A stretch of 64,000 nucleotides of DNA from Coneutiohabitans sp964457925 (GCA_964457925.1 CAYWGH010000006.1:1-64000), one strand, 5' to 3'. Positions 45,174-54,755 are shown, counted from the stretch's first letter. Notes: a model not told the origin generated them from the letters alone. A program made the numbers and translations.

Positions 45174-46277
45174 TCAATCGTCTCCGAAGCTCGTTCCCAC
45201 CGCGCGCGCCGACAAAACCATGGCATGATCACGCGGCACCAACTTCTGTTTGGCAATGGCATCTTGAATCGGCACACTCACAACCTCAGAGCCGCGCAGC
45301 GCCACCATTTGTCCGAAATGTCCTGCGGCACAAAGCGCGACCGCTTTTGCCCCAAAATTCGTCGCGAGAATACGATCATAGGGAGTCGGGCTGCCGCCGC
45401 GCTGTAAATGCCCCAACACCGTCACGCGCGTTTCCAACTCCGTGCCCAGCGCAATTTGTTCTGCCACAAACTCTCCCACGCCGCCGAGACGCTTGGCATC
45501 CGTGCGCTTCACATCGATTTCCTTGACGATTTCGCCGACCTCCGGACATTTGGTGCCCTCGGCCACGCAAACAATGCTGAAACGCTTGCCATGAACGCTG
45601 CGATCGATGACTTTTCGAAATACAGACTCCCAGGCAAACGGGATTTCGGGAATCAAGATAATGTCGGCGCCGCCGGCCAAACCCGCGCCCAGCGCGATCC
45701 AGCCGGCATAACGGCCCATCACTTCAATAACCATAACGCGATGATGCGACGAGGCGGTGGTGTGCAAACGATCAATCGCCTCGGTGGCAACCGCCAACGC
45801 CGAATCATAACCAAAAGTCACGTCAGTGGCGGAGAGGTCATTGTCGATCGTTTTGGGCACACCGACGACATTGAGACCGTGATCCGTTAATTTCTTGCTG
45901 ATTTGCATCGTGCCGTCGCCGCCAATGGCGACCAAAGCATCCAATCCCCAACGTTTGTAGTTTTTGATGGCGCGCGAAGAAGCATCAACGATTTCAATCT
46001 TGCCATTCACCGATTCATCCGGATAATGCCAGGGATCGCCTTTATTCGAGGTGCCGAGAATCGTGCCGCCCAAATTGATGATGCCGGAAACATCGGCGTT
46101 GGCAAGCTGGCGCATGCGCCCTTCGACCAAACCTTCAAAGCCATCTTCGATGCCGAACACAGCCGCGTTATACTCATTCATTGCGGGTTTGGCCACCGCG
46201 CGGATCACGGCGTTCAAGCCCGGACAATCGCCGCCGCCGGTTAGTATGCCCACGCGTTTCAAACTAGATGATGCCAT
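45174..46277 (-). CDS. pfkA: 6-phosphofructokinase
   Basis: 367 residues from MASSSLKRVG, with GAGGAG 7 nt upstream; the longer frame to 46448 overlaps the divergent promoter region and is not credible. It phosphorylates fructose 6-phosphate in glycolysis. Motifs: GGGDCPGLN (14-22), GGDGT (119-123), PKTIDND (141-147; Asp145 catalytic) and MGRYAGWIALGAGLAGGADIIL. The pair Gly in GGDGT plus Lys in PKTIDND is that of group III ATP enzymes; PPi-dependent enzymes have GGDD with the same Lys. ATP is therefore the likely phosphoryl donor, though donor choice cannot be proven from this. Divergent from a DtxR-type regulator, 185 bp apart. Confidence 0.94.
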   Translation of the reverse strand: MASSSLKRVGILTGGGDCPGLNAVIRAVAKPAMNEYNAAVFGIEDGFEGLVEGRMRQLANADVSGIINLGGTILGTSNKGDPWHYPDESVNGKIEIVDASSRAIKNYKRWGLDALVAIGGDGTMQISKKLTDHGLNVVGVPKTIDNDLSATDVTFGYDSALAVATEAIDRLHTTASSHHRVMVIEVMGRYAGWIALGAGLAGGADIILIPEIPFAWESVFRKVIDRSVHGKRFSIVCVAEGTKCPEVGEIVKEIDVKRTDAKRLGGVGEFVAEQIALGTELETRVTVLGHLQRGGSPTPYDRILATNFGAKAVALCAAGHFGQMVALRGSEVVSVPIQDAIAKQKLVPRDHAMVLSARAVGTSFGDD

Positions 46278-46462
46278 ACGGTCTCCTCTGTTCTGATGCA
46301 AGACGCCGGTAAAATGCGGCGTGAAACTTCGAAAAGCAAGCATTAAAACGGCAACTTTTTGCTTGAATAATCGCGCGTGTGTTGTTACTTTGCGGCCACT
46401 CGCGCAAAAAGCAGCAGGCTTTCCGGCAAGAAGATTATCCAACATCACTTTCGTTTGCGTTC

Positions 46463-47137
46463 ATGAACAAAAAGAAAAAAAATTTTACGACGCAGGCCAT
46501 TGAAGATTATCTGAAAACCATTCATGTCCTGCAAACCGTTGAAAAGAAGGTTTCAACTTCGGCTATCGCCGAGCGCATCGGTGTGGCGCAGGCTTCCGTT
46601 ACCGGCATGTTGAAAAAACTCGATGAGATGAAACTCGTCGAGTATTCGCCCTATCAAGGCGTGTCGTTAACAACCGCCGGGGAAAAAATTGCGCTTGAAG
46701 TCATTCGCCATCATCGCCTGCTCGAGCTTTATCTGGCGCAGGCGATGGGCTACAGCTGGGATCAAGTGCACGATGAAGCCGAGCAACTCGAACATTACAT
46801 TTCAGAGGAGTTCGAGGATAAGATGGATCAAGTGCTGGGGCAGCCGACCATGGATCCGCACGGTTCCCCCATTCCCACCAAAGATGGCGTCCTGCCGAAT
46901 GTCACTTGTTTCGCGCTTTCGCAAGCCCGGGCCAGCGAGCGCGTCGTGGTACGCATGGTTTCCGATCGTGATCCGGCGCGCTTGCGTTACCTGGCGCAAG
47001 TTGGCATTTTCCCCATGACGGAAATATTGGTTGTCGACAAAGCGCCTTTCAATGGGCCGTTGCATCTCCAGATTCAAGATCAAACCTGTCATCTCGGCAA
47101 AGAGTTGGCAGACGCGATTTTGGTCGATTATGTTTAA
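46463..47137 (+). CDS. DtxR/MntR-family metal-dependent repressor
   Basis: 224 residues from MNKKKKNFTTQAIEDYL; the frame is open to 46379, but the extra part is not protein-like. The N-terminal winged helix (VSTSAIAERIGVAQASVTGMLKKLDEMKLVEYSPYQGVSLT) binds DNA. The dimerisation helix block carries metal-site residues (HHRLLELYLAQAMGYSWDQVHDEAEQLEH). The C-terminal SH3/FeoA-like domain ends LHLQIQDQTCHLGKELADAILV. Members repress iron or manganese uptake genes when metal is bound. No metal transporter is adjacent, so the regulon is elsewhere. Confidence 0.93.
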   Translation: MNKKKKNFTTQAIEDYLKTIHVLQTVEKKVSTSAIAERIGVAQASVTGMLKKLDEMKLVEYSPYQGVSLTTAGEKIALEVIRHHRLLELYLAQAMGYSWDQVHDEAEQLEHYISEEFEDKMDQVLGQPTMDPHGSPIPTKDGVLPNVTCFALSQARASERVVVRMVSDRDPARLRYLAQVGIFPMTEILVVDKAPFNGPLHLQIQDQTCHLGKELADAILVDYV

Positions 47138-47365
47138 GCCGCTCTTTCATCCAAACACTTCGCCTGCCACTGTTTCGTTGTCCTCACATATTTAGCCCAC
47201 CCCTCACGCACTTTTAAATCAGTGTTGGTATTCTAGCCTTTGGATTCCAATACGAAACGGCGTCCGGCACTGTCTATTTCGATAACGTAACAATTCTGCT
47301 GCGTTGTCCTTGGACAGTGATCTCGAATTTGCGCAAGGAAACACCAGTTCATGGAGCGTGATCTT

Positions 47366-48160
47366 ATGAAAAAAGTAATCAGCCTGATTCTGTTGCCCGT
47401 ATTTTTTGTTACAATTGTATTGCAGGATTTCGCTTTGGCCAAAGCAACGGATTCTCCCTCGCAGCCGGAAAGCCGCATTTATTCTTTGGCCGTTTTGGAG
47501 CTGGAGCCGAGCGGACGTATCTCCGTGGCGGATGCCGCCAAGATCACCGACCGGATGCGTCAAGAGTTGCAAAGCACCGGCATGTTCGAGGTGATGAGTA
47601 AAAATCAAGTGATGTCCGGGCTGGCCAATTCGAATTTGCTGGAAACCGGCTGCAGTACGGTGGAATGCGCCATTGAAGCCGGCAAACTGCTCGGCACAAA
47701 ACTCGTGGCCAACGGCACCATCAATAAAATCGGGCCGCTGTATTTCATTGAAGTACAGCTCGTCCACGTCAAGAGCGGGCAAGTTGTGCAAAAAGTCAAG
47801 GAAGAAGTTGACGGCGATTTCAAGAAGCTTGAAGCCAGCGTGCCGGCGTTGACGAAAAAACTTGTGGGAACAACCTCGACGACGGCGTCTGCTGCACGCT
47901 CAGAGAATTCCGGGCAATCTCAGCAAATGACTCCGGTCGAAAACTCGGAAACCACAACCTCGCCGGCAGATGAAGCCGGCATGGTCGAGGGCTCGAATAA
48001 AGGCAAATCCGGCAAAACCTTGTTGGTCGCCGGTTTGGTCGCTGTCGGCGTTGGCGCAGGTATTTTTGCCGCCACTGCCATGGGCAAAGATGACAATGGC
48101 AATGGTAACGGCGGCGGTGTTGATCCCCGCACGCTTCCCCCGCCTCCCACTTTTCCGTAG
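47366..48160 (+). CDS. Exported CsgG/TolB-N-like protein with internal membrane helix
   Basis: 264 residues from MKKVISLILLP, with GGAG 10 nt upstream. A signal peptide of about 26 residues is followed by 'YSLAVLELEPSGRISVADAAKITDRMRQELQSTGMFEVMSKNQV', the alpha/beta pattern of CsgG-like and TolB N-terminal-like domains. Next come 'CSTVECAIEAGKLLGTKLVANGTINKIG' and 'YFIEVQLVHVKSGQVVQKVKEEV'. A Ser/Thr/Gln-rich linker leads to a helix TLLVAGLVAVGVGAGIFAATAM and a short Asn/Gly/Pro-rich tail. The next gene encodes a shorter relative. Such proteins are uncharacterised; envelope assembly is a guess. The gap 47138-47365 shows no other feature. Confidence 0.75.
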   Translation: MKKVISLILLPVFFVTIVLQDFALAKATDSPSQPESRIYSLAVLELEPSGRISVADAAKITDRMRQELQSTGMFEVMSKNQVMSGLANSNLLETGCSTVECAIEAGKLLGTKLVANGTINKIGPLYFIEVQLVHVKSGQVVQKVKEEVDGDFKKLEASVPALTKKLVGTTSTTASAARSENSGQSQQMTPVENSETTTSPADEAGMVEGSNKGKSGKTLLVAGLVAVGVGAGIFAATAMGKDDNGNGNGGGVDPRTLPPPPTFP

Positions 48161-48567
48161 AGCTTTATGAGGTGTGACAACGCGGAAAGTGTGCACGCTT
48201 TCGGGCAGACTTTATTTGATGGCCGAAATTTTTAACGCCTTGCTTCAAGGATCGACAGTTGTTTCAGGGCAGCACATGGCAGCGCGAACAAACAGTTGCA
48301 AAAACCGAGTTCATCACAATGAAGCTGCCGCAGGTCTGAAACGAACCATTGAAATCAAACGATATAGCCGTTACGCGAAAGCAAGCAACCAACAGAGATT
48401 CCACGCCAATATGACGATTTAGCCAATACTTGTCTTTTCCGGGCATGGCACCTGGTTTGCCGATTCCCGCCGCAATCGCAATGACGCGATCACGATGAGG
48501 GTTCGAACGATCATCGTTCAACAAGGAGTGTGCGCCACCATGATTGAAACGACAGGAAACGACGGCA
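48161..48567. other. Intergenic, no supported gene
   Basis: 407 bp between two related exported-protein genes. It contains a short loopless palindrome (GAAAGTGTGCACGCTTTC near 48187) but no terminator, promoter or gene that I can support. Confidence 0.4.
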
Positions 48568-49131
48568 ATGACAGCAGGCGTCAAACAAGTATTGGTTGCA
48601 CTGTGCGGGGCGTTCTTTTGCAATTTCACCATCACTCTGGCACAATCATCACACGCGCAGCCCAGCCTCGCGGTTCTCAGTTTGCGGGCTGAAAACGACA
48701 CGCTGAAAGACGAGGCCGCCAAGCTGACAGCGCAGCTTCATGCTGAGTTCCAGCGGCTTCAGCTCTTTGCCTGCTTGCCGCCGGCCGAAGAAATGAGCAT
48801 TCCGCAAACGTTCGATCTGCATGCTCAAAATGAACAGAGCGAAGCCATCGCCGCCGGGCGCGCGTTGCACGCCAAAGTCGTCGCATTCGGACGCTTGCAA
48901 AAAAACGGGCAGGCGTACGGCATTGAAATCTACCTCGTGCACGTGGCCAGCGGACAGATTGTCGAACATGTGCGTGAAGATTTTTTCGGAGACTTTGACG
49001 GCCTGGCGCATTACTTACCTGCGCTCGTGAAGAAACTTATCGGCATGAGGGCGCATGAAGCCGGTGCCGCCGGTTTTGCCGGAGCTTTGGAAGGGAGTTT
49101 CATAGCTCGCGAGACGCGATCATCGACCTGA
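48568..49131 (+). CDS. Exported protein related to the preceding gene
   Basis: 187 residues from ATG 48568 (AGGAA upstream; an earlier TTG at 48544 is possible). The signal peptide core is VLVALCGAFFCNFTITLAQ. The mature part follows the same plan as the 47366 protein: 'PSLAVLSLRAENDTLKDEAAKLTAQLHAEFQRLQLF', then 'AIAAGRALHAKVVAFGRLQKNGQAYGIEIYLVHVASGQIVEHVREDFFGDF'. It lacks the first protein's Ser/Thr linker and C-terminal helix, and the conserved cysteine pair. It looks like an old duplication. Downstream are two terminators and then the large sorted protein. Confidence 0.7.
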   Translation: MTAGVKQVLVALCGAFFCNFTITLAQSSHAQPSLAVLSLRAENDTLKDEAAKLTAQLHAEFQRLQLFACLPPAEEMSIPQTFDLHAQNEQSEAIAAGRALHAKVVAFGRLQKNGQAYGIEIYLVHVASGQIVEHVREDFFGDFDGLAHYLPALVKKLIGMRAHEAGAAGFAGALEGSFIARETRSST

Positions 49132-49168
49132 CGGTCGCCATCTCCGGCCAAGCACATTTTCCAGCAAT

Positions 49169-49220
49169 GGCGGCGGCGACGTTTTCCTCCTTTCCGGCGC
49201 CGCCGTCATTTGGTTTTTTG
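49169..49220 (+). terminator. Intrinsic terminator, first of two
   Basis: GGCGGCG (49169-49175) pairs with CGCCGCC (49198-49204), followed by a T-rich tract with TTTTTT (49214-49219). It lies 38 bp after the stop at 49131. Confidence 0.65.
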
Positions 49221-49253
49221 AATATTTGACTTCATTCGAAAAAAATTGACTGC

Positions 49254-49290
49254 GGCTCTCCTGTTTTTTGACATGAGAGCCTTGTTTTGC
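49254..49290 (+). terminator. Intrinsic terminator, second, before the sorted giant
   Basis: GGCTCTC (49254-49260) pairs with GAGAGCC (49275-49281), then TTGTTTTG. It ends about 77 nt before the start codon at 49367, at the same kind of distance as the hairpins ahead of the 22938, 23843 and 25943 genes. Confidence 0.65.
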
Positions 49291-49366
49291 ATGAAGTCTT
49301 TCACCATCACACCTAAAGGTTCAGCACATCACCGTGCGATTCAACATCATGAAAGAGGTCAACCCC

Positions 49367-52300
49367 ATGAAGAGATTGGTACTTCTTGCCATCTTAGCAA
49401 TTATCGGCATTGCGGGCACTGCAACTTGGGCGCAGGAAAAACCCAAGCTCGTGCGCATGACGTTCCGCGTGAACAACCAAACCGTGACGTGTACGGGCAA
49501 TGCCAAGGTTTCGATGACGTTGATTTTCGACTCTGCCATGGATGTCAAGGTTTTTCCGCAAGTCAATTTTGGGTTGCAAGCCCCTTATCCGCTCGAACTG
49601 CCCATGGTCGATCGTGAATGGGTTGATGAAATCACTTTTTTCGCCAGCTTCGACATTAATGAAGACGTGCCCTCGACCGGCGATGGCCTTTATAAATTTC
49701 TCGTGTCCGCCGCCCAAGGCGCCGGTGAAGGCGGTTTGGTCATGAATGAAACGCTGAGCGACACGGTAGTCAACTCACGCGGCGAAAAATCGAATTTGTC
49801 GATCGATCGCATCGGCAATGCCGCCGCCAGCACGGATTCCGTCGGTTTTGGCACCATTCGCGCCGGCACGGTACGCGACAGCGTGATTACGGTACAAAAT
49901 GATGGTTGCGCCAACATCACCATTACCGGATATTCGTTGAATGCGAACAGCCGGCCGTTCTCGCTCCTCGAGTCGCCCACCAATGTCGTGCTCGGGGGCG
50001 GCGATGTTCTAAGCCTCACCGTCCGTTTCAATCCCTCCAATCGCCGTTCTTTTCAAAATCAACTAAAAATTTTCTTCAGGAATCAAACGCAAAAGCTGGA
50101 TTCTTTGTCGGTCAAATTAACCGGCAGCGCCAGTGGCGCGAGAATCGTGGTTATTCCTGGTGATTCGGTGCGCTTCGGAACCGTGCAAGTCAACACGACC
50201 CGGACGAACAGCGTGCGCGTGACGAATGACACGACGGGCGCAAAAGAGTTCAGCGAAACGCTTGAAATCAACAGCATCTCCACCAGCGATGGCGTTATTT
50301 TCGAAGTGGATGCCAAAAGCTTGAGCATAGCGCCGGGCGATACGAAAACGGTGAACGTCACCTTCAAGCCCAATACCGTTAAGGCTTATTCCGGGAATTT
50401 ATTCTTCGGCACGAATGATTTGACCCGGGCGAACGGCCAGCTCCGCCTGCCAATGAGCGGAACCGCCAGCCCGACGCCGCAACCGCCGCCGCCGATTACG
50501 CAGCTCAACATTGACTGGAGCCTGTACGGCGGTTATCCCGGCTATGCCTTCAGCGATACGCTCTACATCTGCTTGCCCAATAACATTGCCGGCGTTGCTT
50601 TTGCGCGCTGGAAGATCGTGACAACTAATGCGCCGCCGCAAAGCGCAAATGACTTCACCGGCGGCGCGGTTCCGTTCGTCAGCGGCAACACCTTGTGCTT
50701 TAAAATCCCGCTGCGCGGCTGGGTAACCTCGAATGTGCGCAACTATTGCTACGTTTGGTTGGACGGCACCAACGGCACTTCCGGCTGGCAGAATTATTTC
50801 TACAGTCCGTTGTACTATTACACCGGTGCGCCGGTGTTGACCAACCTGAATATCAACCTCGCATACTGGCCGGGCGGTTACGCCTACTACACGCGCTTGG
50901 GTTCAATTCCGATCTGTTGGGAGGTGCAAGACGGCCGGGACATCGCGGAAGTGCGTTGGAAGATCGTCCGGAATCCGAATCCACCGAACGGCGCTGCAGA
51001 CACAACTAACGGCGGCCGTGTTCGTTTGGCTACAAACGGCACGCTCACGAGTTTGGGTTGTGCGAATCTGGAATTAACAAAATTGGCACAACAGGGTTGG
51101 TGGTATGTCTATGTCTGGATATTGGATAAAGCCGGGAATTCCGGCCATGCCAGCGCCACTTCGTTTCGGTTCAACTATGATGTGACGGCGCCCAGCCGTC
51201 CGACGCAGAACATCGACGGTCCGCTCACGCGCAACATTCCGGTCAATACATGGTTTGGCCGTGATCAGATTTTGCGGTTTGCATTCCGCCTTCCCACCTC
51301 CGCGCGCGACGCCGCCCGCGTGTTTTGGCGTTTCAAAACCGCCCCAGATACCTCAAACGGCGCGCAGGGGCAGTCGACGTTGACGTTCACGACCAATCGG
51401 GATTCCGCCAGATTTTCCGTGGCCTTCAACTCCTCCGATTTGTGCGGCGAAGATAGTTTGTACTTCTGGGTGGCGGATTCCGCCGGCAATGTTAATCCGG
51501 CGAACTACTCCTTGGCGCGCTATCGCTTTGACATGTGCCCGCCGGAAATCACGCGTGTCAAAACCTTGAGCAATAATATCGCGCTCAACGGCCGGGATTT
51601 TGTGGATCGCCTGTTGGTGAAGGACCCCGATTCTGATGTTGATACCGTGTGGGTGAACTATCGCCTGGGCGGCGCAACCACCGAGGCCCCGCCAATTCCG
51701 GCATTTCGCATTGGAACAACCGACACGTTTCGTTTCACCATTCCGCTGGCGGGCGTGACACGCCGCGGCCTCGAGTTTCGCGCAACCGCGCGCGACAATG
51801 TGCCGGCGGTTTACAACGGCCCCAACACGGCTTACGGCCCGACCAACGGACCGGCATGCAACAATCCTGACGACGATAGCATCATCGCCGGCATCAGTGA
51901 AGGCGAAGACATGTGGTATCCCATCCGCACGCGCATTACCGGCGAAGGTGATTTTCGCATCGACTCCGACGGCCGTCCCGTGCCGCTCGCTTCCGGCGAT
52001 TCGACTTTAAGCTATCAGTTAATTTCGGTGCCGTATGAGTTGGACAGCAGCAACGTGCTCAGCGTCGTGCAAGACGATCTCGGCGACTCAGATGCAAAGC
52101 AATGGCGTCTGTTCGATTACCTGCCGCAGAACCCGGTTGCCACGCGCTGGCAGGAAGGCGCGAAAGCCAGACCTTTCACGCCGGGACGCGCCTTCTTCGT
52201 CATCACCCGCAAGAACGACACCGTCCTGGACAGCGGCCCCGGCCAGACGCGCGGCACCGTGTGCCCGGATACCTTGACGGTTTACGAAGGTTGGAATTTG

Positions 52301-53314
52301 CTGGCAACGCCCTTCAACTTTCCAGTGCACAAACGCTCGCTGCGCTTGATTAATGCCGATAAAGACACAGTGAGCTTGTGGTCATTCGAGCGGCAATGGA
52401 CGTTCTCCGATGTGATGGATCCCTGGCGCGGTTATGCGATTTATGTCGTGCGGGGACCCAACGTATCCTCAAGCGCGCCATTGCGTTTGATCGTACAACC
52501 CCTTGCCGTACCCGGCCGCATCGGCAAAGCCAGCACGCCGGCACTGGCGTGGCAAACGGGTGAGTGGGCAGTGCAGATTGCCGCGCAAGCCAACGAGGCC
52601 CGCGACTTGCTCAACTGGGCAGGTGTTCGCCGCGGCGCGGCCGAAGGTTATGATGCGAATGAAATGGCAGAACCGCCGGTGATCGGTGGTTACGTGTCGG
52701 TTTCGTTCCCGCATCCGGAATGGCGGCAGCCCGCGGAAAACTTCTGCACCGATTTTCGCGCCCAGCGTGAAGAGAATCAAGTGTGGGAATTCCAGGTGGC
52801 CACCGATCAAACGCGCAGCGATGTGCGGGTGCAATTTGATTTCGTCGGCGACTTCCCCGCCAATGCAAAAGTTTATCTAATTGACGAAGCGCTGGGCATT
52901 GCCCAAGATTTGCGGGTAAAAACGGATTACACCTTCCGCAGCGGCGCGCAGCCCATCCAAAAGAAACTGAAGCTGGCCGTGGGCGCGCAGGAATTTGTCG
53001 CGAAGCAAGCCGGCGAAATTGCGCTGGTGCCGCAGGCCTTCGAGTTGCTGCAAAATTTCCCGAATCCCTTCAATCCGGAAACCAGCATGCGCTACAATCT
53101 GCCGGAAGCCGCGACTGTGAGTTTGGTGATTTATGATCAACTCGGCCGCAAAGTTCGCACCCTCATCAACAACGTATCACAACCGGCGGGTTATCACAGT
53201 GTGCTGTGGAATGGTCGTGATGAAACCGGCAGGGCGGTCGCAACCGGCATCTATCTCTACAAAATCACCGCCGGCGCGCAAAGCCAGGTTCGCAAGATGG
53301 TTTTGCAAAAATAG
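49367..53314 (+). CDS. Large secreted ASH-domain protein with type IX sorting domain
   Basis: 1,315 residues from ATG 49367 (GAGGT 7 nt upstream). A signal peptide (MKRLVLLAILAIIGIAGTATWAQ) is followed by a beta-domain. Two ASH/choice-of-anchor-D repeats occur at ~155-375: 'VGFGTIRAGTVRDSVITVQNDG' begins the first and 'VRFGTVQVNTTRTNSVRVTND' the second, each ending in 'VRFNP' or 'VTFKP'. The middle has Ig-like units rich in Tyr and Trp. A region near 860-1060 reads 'YQLISVPYEL' and 'WNLLATPFNFPV', typical of exported FCB proteins. The end is QNFPNPFNPET, IYDQLGRKVRTL, GYHSVLWNGRDETGR and GIYLYKITAG, a complete FlgD-like sorting domain. It is probably a surface structural or adhesion protein; no enzyme motif is visible. 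Confidence 0.87.
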   Translation: MKRLVLLAILAIIGIAGTATWAQEKPKLVRMTFRVNNQTVTCTGNAKVSMTLIFDSAMDVKVFPQVNFGLQAPYPLELPMVDREWVDEITFFASFDINEDVPSTGDGLYKFLVSAAQGAGEGGLVMNETLSDTVVNSRGEKSNLSIDRIGNAAASTDSVGFGTIRAGTVRDSVITVQNDGCANITITGYSLNANSRPFSLLESPTNVVLGGGDVLSLTVRFNPSNRRSFQNQLKIFFRNQTQKLDSLSVKLTGSASGARIVVIPGDSVRFGTVQVNTTRTNSVRVTNDTTGAKEFSETLEINSISTSDGVIFEVDAKSLSIAPGDTKTVNVTFKPNTVKAYSGNLFFGTNDLTRANGQLRLPMSGTASPTPQPPPPITQLNIDWSLYGGYPGYAFSDTLYICLPNNIAGVAFARWKIVTTNAPPQSANDFTGGAVPFVSGNTLCFKIPLRGWVTSNVRNYCYVWLDGTNGTSGWQNYFYSPLYYYTGAPVLTNLNINLAYWPGGYAYYTRLGSIPICWEVQDGRDIAEVRWKIVRNPNPPNGAADTTNGGRVRLATNGTLTSLGCANLELTKLAQQGWWYVYVWILDKAGNSGHASATSFRFNYDVTAPSRPTQNIDGPLTRNIPVNTWFGRDQILRFAFRLPTSARDAARVFWRFKTAPDTSNGAQGQSTLTFTTNRDSARFSVAFNSSDLCGEDSLYFWVADSAGNVNPANYSLARYRFDMCPPEITRVKTLSNNIALNGRDFVDRLLVKDPDSDVDTVWVNYRLGGATTEAPPIPAFRIGTTDTFRFTIPLAGVTRRGLEFRATARDNVPAVYNGPNTAYGPTNGPACNNPDDDSIIAGISEGEDMWYPIRTRITGEGDFRIDSDGRPVPLASGDSTLSYQLISVPYELDSSNVLSVVQDDLGDSDAKQWRLFDYLPQNPVATRWQEGAKARPFTPGRAFFVITRKNDTVLDSGPGQTRGTVCPDTLTVYEGWNLLATPFNFPVHKRSLRLINADKDTVSLWSFERQWTFSDVMDPWRGYAIYVVRGPNVSSSAPLRLIVQPLAVPGRIGKASTPALAWQTGEWAVQIAAQANEARDLLNWAGVRRGAAEGYDANEMAEPPVIGGYVSVSFPHPEWRQPAENFCTDFRAQREENQVWEFQVATDQTRSDVRVQFDFVGDFPANAKVYLIDEALGIAQDLRVKTDYTFRSGAQPIQKKLKLAVGAQEFVAKQAGEIALVPQAFELLQNFPNPFNPETSMRYNLPEAATVSLVIYDQLGRKVRTLINNVSQPAGYHSVLWNGRDETGRAVATGIYLYKITAGAQSQVRKMVLQK

Positions 53315-53355
53315 GCCGCGCAGACCATCGTCTGCCTTTTGACTCTCAAAACTTC

Positions 53356-53392
53356 AAGCCGTTGCAATTCCCTATTGCAGCGGCTTTTTGTT
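53356..53392 (+). terminator. Intrinsic terminator of the sorted ASH protein gene
   Basis: A 13-bp stem, AAGCCGTTGCAAT (53356-53368) with ATTGCAGCGGCTT (53374-53386), one G-U pair, 5-nt loop, then a T-run. It is 41 bp after the stop codon. The following 53393-53583 holds no gene. Confidence 0.9.
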
Positions 53393-53583
53393 TGCAGTCG
53401 GTTAGAAGTGAGTTCTATTCGTTGGCTAAAAATTTGAACCGCTGATTGGCGGGAACAAGCGCGGCCGGACGCGAATGAGAAATCAGCGTGCCGGCGCGCC
53501 GATTTGCGGTTTCACGGTTGGAAAATGCTTGGTGCAATACAAAAATCTTACGGTATTCGCGCGGGTTTCCCTGGCCTTTACAT

Positions 53584-53618
53584 AAAAAAAGCCTGGCGCT
53601 TGACCGGCGCCAGGCTTT
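53584..53618 (-). terminator. Intrinsic terminator of the sigma-54 activator gene
   Basis: A 12-bp perfect stem AAAGCCTGGCGC / GCGCCAGGCTTT with a 7-nt loop and a seven-base U-run on the minus strand, 18 bp after the stop at 53637. Confidence 0.9.
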
Positions 53619-53636
53619 CTATTGCAAAAACACTGT

Positions 53637-54755
53637 TCAGGTGTTCTTCTTCCAGGTGGGATGCGTGATGCTGTGATAATTGATTTTGTAATTCAATGCG
53701 CGCGGGGAGATGCCCAGCAATTGCGCCGCGTCTTTCTGCACCCAGTTGCGCAATTCCAGCGCGCGCAAGATCGCTTCTTTCTCGATGACTTCGAGGTTGA
53801 GCGTGTCCAGCGAGATCAAATCGCCGTCATTGGAGCGGCGGCGATCCTTGCCGCCAGCGGCGAAATAATCCTTGCCGGCCATTGACAAATCTTTCGGCTT
53901 GATCTCCTCCCCTTCTTCCGAAACCAGCACCGAACGTTCCACCAAATTTTTCAGCTCGCGAATATTGCCCGGCCATTGGTGATTGGCAAGCAAATCCATG
54001 GTCTCTTCGGAGAAACCGCGGGTTTTCTTGCGAATCTCGCGGGAAAATTTGCGGCGGAAGAATTCGGCAATCAGCGGAATGTCTTCGCGGCGCTTGCGCA
54101 GCGGCGGAATGTGCAGCGTCACAACATTCAACCGGTAATACAAATCCGCGCGAAAGTTGCCCATCTCGATCTCGGTCCACAAATCCTTGTTGGTGGCTGC
54201 GATCACCCGCACATCAACTTCGATGGCGCGATTGCCGCCCAAACGCGTGAAGGTCTGATCCTGCAACACGCGCAGAATTTTCGCCTGCGTGGAAAGATGC
54301 ATGTCGCCGATCTCATCGAGAAAGAGCGTGCCCTCGTGCGATTGCTCAAACTTGCCGATGCGCGTTTGATAGGCGCCGGTGAATGCGCCTTTCTCGTGGC
54401 CAAAAAGCTCGCTTTCCAGCAAGTTTTCCGGCAAGGCGGCGCAGTTCACCTTGACGTAAGGCTTGGCGGCGCGGTGGCTGATAAACTGAATCAGGCCGGC
54501 AATGAGTTCCTTGCCGGTGCCGGTTTCGCCCTGAATCAGAATGGTGGCATTGCTTTTCGCCACTTTCTTGATCAGCGAAAAAATCTCTTTGATTTCCGGG
54601 CTGCGACTGACGAGGGGATAATGATAGTCGAAGCCGAAATTTTTACCCCACGAACTCTCAACGTCCGGTGGGATGCTCTCCACCAGATCCAGATCCTTCA
54701 CGTCTACTGTTGTCACGATGCTCTCACCCGCTGGTTTGTCGCCGGCGATCTCCAT
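53637..54755 (-). CDS. Sigma-54-dependent transcriptional activator (AAA+ / Fis)
   Basis: 372 residues. It activates RpoN-dependent promoters by ATP-driven remodelling. The AAA+ domain has Walker A GETGTGKE (76-83), the sigma-54 contact loop GAFTGA (123-128), Walker B GTLFLDEIGD and the arginine-finger segment FRADLYYRLNVV. The C-terminal Fis helix-turn-helix reads VQKDAAQLLGISPRALNYKI. The N-terminal ~45 residues are too short for a receiver, GAF or PAS domain, so there is no built-in sensor and activity must be set by level, oligomerisation or a partner (inference). It is transcribed alone. Possible targets are nearby, but I found no convincing -24/-12 (TGGCAC-N5-TTGC) site. Confidence 0.93.
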   Translation of the reverse strand: MEIAGDKPAGESIVTTVDVKDLDLVESIPPDVESSWGKNFGFDYHYPLVSRSPEIKEIFSLIKKVAKSNATILIQGETGTGKELIAGLIQFISHRAAKPYVKVNCAALPENLLESELFGHEKGAFTGAYQTRIGKFEQSHEGTLFLDEIGDMHLSTQAKILRVLQDQTFTRLGGNRAIEVDVRVIAATNKDLWTEIEMGNFRADLYYRLNVVTLHIPPLRKRREDIPLIAEFFRRKFSREIRKKTRGFSEETMDLLANHQWPGNIRELKNLVERSVLVSEEGEEIKPKDLSMAGKDYFAAGGKDRRRSNDGDLISLDTLNLEVIEKEAILRALELRNWVQKDAAQLLGISPRALNYKINYHSITHPTWKKNT

